Shown here piece by piece: positions 31,891 through 41,800 of a stretch of 64,000 nt of DNA. A program made the translations under genes and the position numbers. The stretch's first letter is position 1. Each line of letters opens with the position of its first letter. The notes under the pieces are model-generated. The model saw only the letters and a program-made list of their open reading frames with translations. It had not been told where the DNA came from and searched no databases. Source of the DNA: Tremella fuciformis (lineage: Eukaryota > Basidiomycota > Tremellomycetes > Tremellales > Tremellaceae). The stretch lies in contig CP136498.1 in assembly GCA_032768795.1 (NCBI GenBank), positions 310,001-374,000 on the forward strand. Direction: 5' to 3'.

Positions 31891-32473
31891 GATACTATTG
31901 TAGAGTACGTCTGGCCCCAGTCAGTTGACGACATGCATACTTACACCATCCTCGAAGAAAGGCCTCAATCATTAGCGCTCATATCCACGGTGTATCCAAT
32001 CATCCACTCATCCTCTCCATGCGCCTTGCGACCTCGTTTCGTTGCATTTTGTGGGACGAGCCGTGTCCCCTTCCTGGTTGCAGTATTGGAACACGTCCAG
32101 AGGCGGTGCGAGACGTCAGACGGGCAAAAGGAGGTAGGGTGAGACAGGTCAGCATTCCACGACTGCGGCAGTCTTACAAGCAATTCACATGGACAAGTAT
32201 TCTATATCTGATCTCTGACACGGGCCATTGCCGGCAATTGATGATGAGCATTGATGATGGGGGTCCATTCCGATGCTTTGTGCAGATGTAATGATGACGT
32301 TTGGATTGATGATCACCGAATGAATGATGATGATTCGAGTGCCGGTAATGATGACAGGCAGCAAGGATAATGACTGATCAATGGGATGCTGAATACCTTC
32401 AATCACAAAGAAGGTGCAGAAGACTGACGACCTGCACACCAATGATGATGACAAGGGGCGAATGATTTGGTAA
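31891..32473. other. No gene seen
   Basis: Intergenic sequence with GATGATGA-type low-complexity patches (32240-32460). Nothing coding is supported. Confidence 0.5.
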
Positions 32474-32671
32474 TGTCACAATGCTGCGCTCTCCCGTTGG
32501 CAGAGGCCCTCTCGCACAATATCAGAGTCAAGAATAAAGGATAAAGGGGGTAGAAACAAGGATGTCGAGGGTGGATCCTCGTCGAGGTTGGATTCTTGTC
32601 GAGGTTACAAGGTTGTCAAGGTAACAAGGTCGTCGAGGATACAGCGTGAGTGCGACTCAGCCACACTGCGT

Positions 32672-33004
32672 TGTGGTGCTGAACGGTAGGAGACTAACGG
32701 AGTAGGATCACGTGACAGATTGAGGAGCGCCGCTGCGCATGGACTTATAGGAGAATCACTTGCGCGGTGCGCAAGTAGATCACAAGAACATATCAAACAC
32801 ATAACATACATACATACACCGCACCTTTGGTGCGGGCTATCCTTCTTAGACCTTTGCAGTCTATTACAACCTATTAAGCGATCGACCTATATCAACTTCC
32901 GCTCCCGCGAGGGGAGGCGAGTTGCGGCTCCGCCGCAACGCTATCCTTGTAGTCAGGCCTCATACCCGTGAGCGGACAGGTTTCAACGGGGTCTCGCCGC
33001 TACA
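32672..33004 (+). mobile_element. LTR-F, short form, 4-bp duplication
   Basis: Starts TGTGGTGCTGAAC and ends CTCGCCGCTACA, flanked by GCGT (32668-32671, 33005-33008). It contains three strong hairpins: CTTGCGCGGTGCGCAAG, CCGCACCTTTGGTGCGG and GTTGCGGCTCCGCCGCAAC. A longer copy lies at 44815-45425. Confidence 0.82.
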
Positions 33005-33023
33005 GCGTGCCACGGAGAGAGTG

Positions 33024-34368
33024 TGTTACGATCCGGTCACTGTTGCCACCCATACAGGCCCCCGACCGTCGGCCACCCGGATTGCAACACCCCAAGCTGG
33101 AATACCGGAAGGGTTCAATCTCCAAGCTGGAACACTGCAAGGGTCTACCGCCTGGTGACACCAGGTGAAGTCAGGTGACGCCAGGTGACCCTGAGTGGAA
33201 CTAGGAACCCAGGCCGGCCCGTACTGGCGCCAAGGTGGCACCAGCCCGGAGTGAGGTGGAGTGAGTGGCAACTCCAGGTGAAGGAGTTGCGCACACAGAT
33301 TTGCCACCCAGCCCGTAGACATATTGTCATGAATGACACCAAAGCAGCACCAAGACCGAGCAAGACCGAGCCAAAGGAACGTGAGTCAAGCCCTCGTCGG
33401 CGCTGGCCAAAGCTCGCCGCGACTCGTCGAGACCAACCCACACAAAATTACCGCATTCGTTGGACAAAAGGATGCATCTCTCGCATAGCTAAGTCCCGCC
33501 GTCACCACAGCTCTCGTCGACAGCAAGGAGCTCTTCAAGGCTCGCCGTGCTCGCCATGCTCGCCGTCAAACAATAGGCCTCCTTGATGCTTACTCAGCCG
33601 GCAAACTTGACTAAGGGAAATGAGAGAACAATGAGCTCGACGCACATGGGCCAAGACCTTGTCAAGCTCGCAGGGACAGAGTCACAGAGGCAACGGGACG
33701 GGCTGTAGGATACTTAAGGCTCACGGAGCCCTCGTGGAACTCCAGTACTCTCGCAATTGAGTTGCAGGGGACTACTCCCTCACTTACTCTCTCTCGCTTC
33801 GTCCCGCCGACAGCTGCTAAGGCCTAGCACTTGTCGGTCCGCCCTGCCTTGCCTTGCCTTGCCTAGCCAACTTTGGCTACCCTCGTCAACACTTGTTGAG
33901 ACTCTGCGAGTCCTCCAAGCCCCTTGCCCTTGCCTCCTCTCTCCTAGCCTTGCCCAGCCTCGCCGAAGTCAAAGAGTCTCGGTCACCCAGTGACGGGCCT
34001 TTGGACAGAGACAGAGAGGTATCGTGACACATGTATAAAGAGCCTACTTCTTGATCCTTCTCCCCAAGGATCAATCTATTGCAAGTTACACCTAGTCTTA
34101 GAGCCTTGCATCGAGCCTCCCTTCTCTTGCTTTGTCTTTACCTTCGCTCGCCACGACACCTATCTCCATGGGATCCTTCGAGCACTTTGACCATCGATAT
34201 CCACACTGTGGCCTTCGTGGATTGTCGACTCTACTACGCCGTCCAACCAAGCCACAGGTTCAGTGGTTGTACCCCCTTTGCCTTTGGTGCAATCCGAGCT
34301 TGCCACATTACGACTACTGCCGTCTACTCGTCGCTGGACCTCAAGGCCGCCGGGTTTGAGTCATAACA
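33024..34368 (+). mobile_element. Element H, 1345 bp, nested in LTR-C
   Basis: Starts TGTTACGATCC and ends GAGTCATAACA (inverted TGTTAYGA ends), flanked by GAGTG on both sides. It contains an LTR-G copy. No intact transposition gene is seen, so it may be a long solo LTR or a non-autonomous element. A fragment recurs in inverted orientation at 3238-3505. Confidence 0.75.
33325..34029 (+). mobile_element. LTR-G, nested in element H
   Basis: Starts TGTCATGAATGACACC and ends GGTATCGTGACA (inverted TGTCAYGA ends), about 705 bp. The flanks CATAT and CATGT agree at four of five bases. The same 3' end recurs at 6685 (minus) and 61149 with different neighbours. Confidence 0.65.
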
Positions 34369-34595
34369 GAGTGAGATCGTCAATGATGATCCATGAGACT
34401 CGATCAGAGAGTGCTGAAGAACTACAACGGGCGCCCGGGGCATCCTATATGACTCTGCACCTGTCTCCCATCGTTGCGCGTTCATCCAACATCTACTCCC
34501 TTGTCGAGGTTCTCCAGCCCGAGGTAGGTCACATGTCTGCCACGTGAAAGGTGTTGGTCACGGGTGTAGGTCGTCGAGGCGTGGCCGTCGTGACA

Positions 34596-35016
34596 GTCTC
34601 GCAGACAAGCCACAGTCTTGACATCAACGGTTGAGGCTGAATACATCGCTGTAGCCGAGGCTGCCAATGAGGCGGTTTGGCTCAGGAATCTGCTCTGTGA
34701 GCTAGGACTCGAGCAGAAGTCGCCAACACCGCTCTCCTGCGACAACCAGGGATCTATCAGACTTGTGCGACAGCCCACCACTCACTCTCGGACCAAACAT
34801 ATCAACATAACGCATCATTTGATCCGGGAACTTGTCGACACATGCAAAGTCAGCCTGCGGTACGTCAGCTCTGCAGACCAGAAGGCGGATATCCTCACCA
34901 AGTCGCTAGCCGCCGCCGCTCATGCGCGCCATTTTGAAGCCCTCGGTCTGGGCCGTCCACCTGCCGGCCCAGAGTGTGCTCTTGTCACGAAACTCCGCAA
35001 CCAAGGAACCTTTTAG
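34596..35016 (+). pseudogene. Copia RNase H fragment
   Basis: Reads SRRQATVLTSTVEAEYIAV, then SCDNQGSIRLVRQPTTHSRT, then ADQKADILTKSLAA. These are the Glu-containing STxEAEY, the Asp-containing DNQG and the C-terminal ADILTK blocks of copia RNase H. The upstream polyprotein is missing; the fragment begins at the edge of an LTR-C copy. The frame ends inside LTR-E, suggesting LTR-E is this element's 3' LTR. The sequence is distinct from the LTR-A copia family. Confidence 0.85.
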
Positions 35017-35430
35017 TAACCACTGTACTAAAAGGAAATCTGCGGCCTTGCTCGGGTTGTTATCCTCGAGTCACAGGTCTATATATACTGCAGTGCTACC
35101 GAGGTTCGGTGTCATTCATGACACTATCCCCCCATTCACAAGAATGACACGCCCTCGTGTCAAACTTATTTCCTCCCCTCCTCTAGGTGCCAGGAACAGG
35201 GCAAGACGCGGACAAGGTACGGTGGGACCTCCACCGTAAACAAGGCTGCACCCTCGAGGATTTGAACGTCGGACTGAGATTTCCTTTATTGTCACGAAAC
35301 TACGCAACCAAGGAACCTTTTAGTAACCACTGTACTAAAAGGAAATCTGCGGCCTTGCTCGGGTTGTTATCCTCGAGTCACAGGTCTATATATACTGCAG
35401 TGCTACCAAGGTTCGGTGTCATTCATGACA
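34983..35430 (+). mobile_element. LTR-E pair with 166-bp interior
   Basis: 34983-35123 and 35290-35430 are 141-bp near-identical repeats (TGTCACGAAACT ... CATTCATGACA) around 166 bp of leader-like sequence. The leader start (CTATCCCCCCATTCAC) resembles that of the 8378-8695 element. Either a TRIM-like miniature element or a 3' LTR joined to a deleted second copy. Confidence 0.75.
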
Positions 35431-36171
35431 GCTCTCTTCCCCCTAGCGGTCCCAATCAGCGATCTAGAAGGCGTCGGCGGTAGCGAGAAGGCGTTGAATG
35501 ACAAAATCAGTCACGTTCATCTGCCACACCACGTGGTTGAGCCAGAACGCCAAAACGCCACTAGTCAGCCGACCCATCAGCTCGATCATCATGAGCCATA
35601 CTTTGCTGCATGCGCACGGGGAATGAGAGGCTGCATGCATGCAGGGGGAGCTGGAGAACATCAAGCAAAATCAGGGCTATTGGAGGACACCAAGACCTTC
35701 AAGATTGGTTGAAAAATGAAGGAGATCAAGAGGATCACTTCTGAGCTGCCTGGAGCAGTGAACCGTGCGACGCCCGCATCAGTCGTTCCCGGGCTTGCTT
35801 GTCATGATGCGAAGATCGACAGGCTGCAAGTCGATGCTGCAGAAGTGCTCGACCCCATCGTGGTCATTGAGATCACTTGCAGCCCGCCAACTTCAAGGGG
35901 GAGTGTTGAACAATAAGCCCCAAGGACGCCTCATAGGGTCAGAATTGCCTCTTCCGGCAGGATGCGGAGCAGAACAATAAGACCATGAGCGAGCGGCCAC
36001 GCACAGGCCGCCAGAGCGATGGCTCATATATGTAGGGCTGCAGAGATGGACGAATGCATTGCTCTCATCGTTGTGTAACATGGAACAGGTTGTGATGATC
36101 CGACCCTTGATGACTACGAATCAGCTGCTTCGTTGCCTCGTGCAGTGCCGCGAGCGGCCAGTGTATGTGTT
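35431..36171 (+). mobile_element. Copia 3' end: polypurine tract and LTR start
   Basis: AAGGGGGAG (35895-35903) followed by TGTTGAACAATAAG is the usual copia polypurine-tract/LTR junction. A TATA-like CATATATG follows near 36028. The upstream frame (MKEIKRITSELPG...) is compatible with a polyprotein tail but is not recognisable. The 3' limit of this LTR is not defined. Confidence 0.4.
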
Positions 36172-36671
36172 GCGGGGATCAAATGTACATACGTAGCTTT
36201 GGTTGTGGAGCCATCTTCTGTAGGGCTGTAGATGCGCTACCATGCCTCGCTCTGGAAGGATTGGCCGTCATGATAACACCGCATCCCAGGCAAGCAGAGT
36301 ACAGCCGATGCACCTGTGAGTATGACGCTCTTCGCAGAGTTGAGCTTGAGATGAGGTCCGAGGTGTGTCAGGATCGGCTTGCTTGCCTTGCCATTACTGT
36401 ACTGTGGCCTCCTTGAAGGCCAGAAAAATGCGACGGCGGTCAGAACAGCCGGTCACAAGTCAGTAAACGAAAAACAGCGCGAAAAGTGTATGCATTCAAA
36501 AGAGGATTGGACTGCTTGACCGAGTCCCTCGCGGGCAAGCTCGTGACAGGTAAATGCGCAGACGATCAAAGGGAGGCAAGGGTGCGGGTGGATGAGTGCG
36601 GCGAGGCGGCAGCGTTCGTTGTTCAGCGAGGAGCTAGGAGAGCGACGGCCAGAAAGGGGACAAGTCGGCGG
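36172..36671. other. No gene seen
   Basis: Intergenic sequence between the copia remnant and the end of the broken nuclease-like gene. No motif. Confidence 0.45.
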
Positions 36672-38615
36672 TCAAATTGCCTCCTCTGGCACACCTGACG
36701 AGATCTCGGCAGTCTTGTGCACAACGAGGCTGTCCACAGCGACGGCTGAATGCCTAGCCGAGGTGGGGGTGTGAGGGCCACTCGATCCGTCGGTTGACAT
36801 CGTGGTTGTGGTTGTTTCAGGACTATGACTACAGACCAAAACCTCCTCCTGGGGCGCTTCAACAATGCCGAGCGTATCCATGTCACCTCGGACTTGGGCG
36901 TCCATCGTGATCGGATCCACGGGCAGAGGGTCAGGCCCGACGGTTTGAGCGCAGCGAGCGGGCGGGCGTGCGAAAGCATAACGGACGCTCTGCTCAATTT
37001 CCCAGTCGACGTCCAGGTCGGTATCATCAGGTGGCTCAAATGATGTGGACGAGGGCGCTTTGGGAGAGCAAAGGGAATCTGTCGCGATGGCGCGTTGCCA
37101 GTCGGCGACGTGGCGCATGCGGTTGGCCTGGGTGCTGTCCACGCCCAAAACGGGGTCCGATCGCTTCCCACCGCTACTCTGGCCCCTAGAGCGGCTCCCG
37201 GTCCCACCCTCACGCCCGGAAGCAGCATGATGACCACGGCCACCTTTGCCGGCGCGGCCGGTCTCACCAGGCCGCTCGTCATCATCTTCGTCATTGTCTC
37301 GACGTCAAAACGTCCCGCCGACGTCGAGATGTGCCGTGTCGCCGCCACGCTTCCGCTTCCTGCTACTTTCGTGGATTTCGCCCAATGATGCTTGAACCTC
37401 CCGACCTGGGCTGTGCTCCCGGGGCTCAGAGAGAGCGCCCGGTATCGGCCGTCTGGACCCATGCCAAACTGTCATGAGCGAGTCACATGAGACGGGGAAG
37501 GGCCGAGCGCTCACACTTTGCAAGTGGGGGATTCCGATGGGGCGATCGGATGGGATGACCGAGGCGTGTTCCAGGGCAACGGCCCAAAACTTCATCATTC
37601 GCTCGAGCGCCATTTGGTCGTAGTAGGAGTCCGGGGAGACCTTGGGCTCAGAGGGCGTCATTGGAGAGATCATGGCTTGATCGTGTCTGGGGACAGGAAA
37701 GAGAGCCAAGGGGAGGTGGCAGAGATCGCGGCACAAGGGGTCGTCCATGCCCTTTGACAGCACCGATACGTGGTGGCCGCAACGGCGGGCGCGGTTGGTC
37801 GCGGATCGTGTGGAGCCACGTCGGGGTGTGTGCCAGTCTAGTTGGGCGAGGGTGCTCAAACCCGAGCCCAAAGCCGTACCCGTTCCGTCTTGATTGCCCT
37901 CATCGAATTCTGCCAGCACCTCAACTGCCAGTATGTGTCGGTCGACAACAAAGAAGCGCTTGAAGCGCTGGTTGATGACGAGCATGCCCATTCGCAGGCC
38001 CAAAAGTTTGGCGCCGATGGCAACGTACCACACGATCTGACACACGCCCTCGAACAGTTGCGCGTGCCGGGCACTGACACCAGCCTGATCGAGCCCGTGG
38101 GTTGTCCAGCTTGAGCTCGCCCAGCACCCTAAGCTGCACCCGCTCGCCCCCGGCTGACCGGATCCTCTGTGTGTTCAAGTCCTCTGTGCGTTCAAGTCGG
38201 GCGTCGTGGGCCCAAGTTCTGTGCTTGAGCGCGAGGTGGTCGATGATGACGCAGACACACTGGGCGGATCAGAAGCGGGGAGGCCGAGGGCTGCAGCGGT
38301 CCGCATCTCGTTGTCAAACGCCTCGCGCAGGAGCCGGACCTCATCGAGCGCGACCCACGCTTCCTCGTCGATCTTACACAGGTTGCCCTCGAGCCCGATT
38401 CGAACGAGCCCGTCCTGGGCAAGGAGCCCCGAGAGGATGTGGTCGAGATCGTTCTGCATCTCCCCGTCGGTGGCGTATGACTCAGCCGGCACGGCAAACA
38501 TGTTGCGGAAGACTCGCAGTCGGAACGCGACGGCATCGATCGCTTCTCGAATGGGGCGGACGTGTAAAAGAGAGTTGACAAGACCGGTCGTGGTATCGTA
38601 GAAGGCGCTCTCCAT
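36672..38615 (-). pseudogene. PD-(D/E)XK nuclease-like gene with several lesions
   Basis: Starts MESAFYDTTTGLVNSLL at 38615. A helical N-terminus leads to TTPDLN. There a 17-bp tandem duplication (GACTTGAACRCACAGAG twice, about 38160-38195) shifts the frame into a stop. Counting only one unit, the text continues LNTQRIRSAGGERVQLRV and then GELKLDN, the ExK motif. A further one-base shift near 38103 is needed to reach ARHAQLFEGVCQIVWYVA, the Gln-containing helix. An intron of 48 nt (GTGTGA ... CATGACAG, about 37465-37512) is likely. A TGA at 37305 then interrupts SRKRKRGGDTAHLDVGGTF before RRDNDEDDERPGETG. The C-terminus carries FEPPDDTDLDVDWEIE, echoing IDPPPDMKIDVDW of the gene at 28617. At least three lesions make it a likely pseudogene. 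Sequencing errors are an alternative for the one-base shift, less so for the duplication. Confidence 0.65.
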
Positions 38616-38781
38616 TACGCTACAACGACGAGACAAACATAAGATGAAAGACAAATTAACTTACCCACCGGCTTCCCGGATGACGATGACGAGGGTCTAT
38701 GACGTGGCATTTCGGTCTTCAACGTGGCATTTTGGTATCAAGTCGTTGAACCAGACTTCTCTCTCATAGCCTTGCTCTCAT

Positions 38782-38786
<5 letters not shown>

Positions 38787-38812
<26 letters not shown>

Positions 38813-38813
38813 C
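38787..38813. repeat. CT dinucleotide run
   Basis: About 13 CT units, just upstream of the broken nuclease-like gene read on the minus strand. A shorter CT run is at 40790-40806. Confidence 0.9.
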
Positions 38814-38815
38814 GA

Positions 38816-41800
38816 TTGCCCGCAGCGCGGTCGCTCTCTTTCCTCCCGCCGCTAGCTGACGATAGGGTTCTTCCTGGGTATTTGTCCCACGCGGTTTGAC
38901 CCAAGGAGTTTAGTTTCACTCCACGCCTTGTAGCTTTTGCTTTTTTTTCCTCTGCGTTCTGGTAGTTTTTGGGCTCCTAGGAGTTGCCCTCGTGGCCTCT
39001 GGAGCAGTCCGCACATACATGCACGCGCTGGGCTCGGCAGGGTGGGATCTCCAGGGCGGGACGTATCAAGAAAGGCAACGAGTAGATGGGAACATGTAAG
39101 CGCCCCTACTCTTCTTCACACCCAGCCTGTGCCCATCGACTTCGTTTACCGGCCCCTCAGGTCCATCGCCGTACTCTGACGCCATGCCTCCGCCCTCGTC
39201 CGCTGCTTCTCCATCCCAGCAGCACGTCTGTTCCCAGCCTTGTGCTGCTCTTGGCCGTCGGTCACATGGTTGGTTGTCGGTATCCCCTCCGTGTCGGTTT
39301 TTAGTTGACATCAGATGGACCAACTTTATCACTCCCAACATCCCTGCTCATCGAGCCACTCAAAGCCTCTCCTTTCCCATCTCTCTCATACTCGCTCCCG
39401 CTCCCCTCTCCGTCGGACAGACATAGCGTCGCAGACATTGAAGACCTGTCCTTGGTTTTGGATTCCCTCGCCGCCATCTCTGACATCCGCCCGTTACATC
39501 GGCAGTCATTTTATGTACCCTACCTCTTATGCGGCGGCTCACAGATGGGGAACCGCCCGACACGACAAGACCATCTCGGAAAGCTGTCATCAAGAGCACC
39601 AAAAGGCAAAGATCATCTCCCTGAGGCGGGCGACCACCTGATTCCCCCAATGTTGCCGCCGCTGGCCAGATACCGGCCGCAAGGGCTTCATGCAAGGCTC
39701 CAAGCCCCGCACAACATCTTCAATATACCGGACCGACGGAGCGGAGCACCGTCACGGATGCAGTACCAAATGTAGCCAGTCAGTAAGCCCTTCTTGATTT
39801 GCATGACGGTGATATGAGATGAGCTGATCTTTCCAGGCATAGTCACCTGTCCGCCCCATATCCCTCTCCCGTCACCCGCCCATCGATATTTGCGTCTCCC
39901 TCCACAGCAACTGCCTTGACAGCCGGCGTCGGGGTCTCTGCCAAAATCGACGGCTTTGCCGTCACTATCGCCCTGTCAAGCAACCCGATGTATCATGAGG
40001 TGTCAAGGTGTCAATGGAGGGAAAGCTGCTCATAGGAAGCGCCCCCTTGATTGTGCAACAGCGTTGACCCTTCCACGGCGTAGCGGGGCACATATGTGGA
40101 CCGATGCTTGTGAAATCGAGACGGTGGATCAACGGCGAGACTCTTCGCGATGAACAAAAATACTTCCGCAGCGGGCCCATCGATCCTCCATACAAAGGGA
40201 GCCAAGACCCGGTAGCCCTCGCATACACCTCACACGCCAAATCGAGGTGGCGAGCAATGTCAAAGGAAGGCACAGGCAGACCTTGCCTTCGAGATCTCTT
40301 CGCTCGTAGCTCGTCACGACACATATCACGCAAGTCATTGAGGCTGCTAGGCGGAACGGGGCTGTCGTTCCGTGCTGTCGGACCGGTTCTCGCCTTGAAC
40401 TTGGGTGAGTCATCTCTCTGCCTGTCCCAAAGTTAAGCTGGCATGGCTGACATGGGTAGACACGGTCACCCCTGCGTGAAAATACCACTCTCTCGACACA
40501 ACTTCCGCCTAGGTGACGACCAGAGTGAGCGGTCTTTGCTGCTGAAAACATCAGACTCGGACGAGTCGTAAAGCCTGCTTCGCGCGATGGCAATGACATT
40601 CATCTGTGCGAGCCTTATGAGCGACCCGAAGACTGTTGATAGAGACAAGTCCAACCCAAAGAATCTTCGCTGTACGCCAGTAACAAACATCCTTCCCGCA
40701 TGCGTTTCCCGCTCATCGGTCGTCCTTCGGCTTCCGATTCTCGACGACCGTTCGCCGCCTGATGCTTGCCGTACTCCACGCGCCGTCTCTCTCTCTCTCT
40801 CTCTTTTACTCTGCCGGTACAAGGACAAGGGATGGTTCTCTTGGCGTGCGTAGATGTCCGACGACGCGCCTATCCTTTACGAGGTCTGGCGGCACGGATG
40901 GGCGGAGTGAGACTCAGTCTCCCGCACTGTGGCTACCATGTGGAGGCCTTCACGCGTAGGTACCGCCTCTTGCATTCAGCACAAAGCTGACGTCTCGATC
41001 GTCACCAGACTTAGCGGGCTTTTTGAAGGAGCGGGGTCACGCGTATGGGCCGTTGCAATTGTCGATGCGCTGCACCTCGATTGGCCTGCCCGGCAATGGC
41101 GTTGTCTGAACCACGAGACCCAGTTCGGTTCATCCGGTCACAAGGTTTACTTCTGTACAGGTCCGCCGGACTCTCAGGTCATCTAAACTTTACTTTCACC
41201 TTCGCCCGTGAGTACTGCCTGATCATCATGCCCTTAGCGATCAACCCTGGGCGCCGCGTCCCGCCGTTTTCTCGGCTGACAGAAAGAGGTGTCCGATAAC
41301 TCTTGTGCTGGCGTCTGTATCACGATCAACGCCATCGGATGCGCTTGAACACTCTACGTCTCACCACTCGCGGTAAAAGGTGCAAGGATGCATGTCAGGG
41401 GCCAACATGCTCGAGTCCTCGCTGCAACTGCCCATTCTTGCTTGTATCGCCCACTGCGCGAATTGATCAGGCTTTTGCTCTCAAGCGCAGCCAACGCCAT
41501 GGCAACACATATCCTTAAAACGGACGCGGCTCTTTGCTCTCTGGCATGTCGGCACGAAGACATTGCGATCGACCAGGCCCATCACCTCAGTGGTGCACTC
41601 TACCAGCGCGGGAGCTGGATATTATCAGTTGGAGGCCTTCACTGTCATGACTGGGAGGGGTGTCGAACAAGTCGCAAGACCATCAATGCCCTTGACGCTC
41701 AGCGCGAGTCATCTTTATTCAGTGAGCGTGATGCTTTTTGACCAAGTGGCTGACTTGCAGATGATGCAGCGACCCACGAGAACCCAACTGGCAACTCCCT

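Larger units (their letters stand above)
32474..34595 (+). mobile_element. LTR-C copy, split twice by later insertions
   Basis: LTR-C parts lie at 32474-32671, 33005-33023 and 34369-34595. LTR-F (32672-33004, GCGT duplicated) and element H (33024-34368, GAGTG duplicated) interrupt it. Start is TGTCACAATGCTGCG, end is GGCCGTCGTGACA. Its outer flanks (GGTAA, GTCTC) do not match. Confidence 0.82.

Noticed and set aside
39965..40333. A possible exon (ARHLDLACEVYARATGSWL) on the minus strand.
   Set aside because: Isolated, with no adjoining exon or known domain. Left as unassigned.
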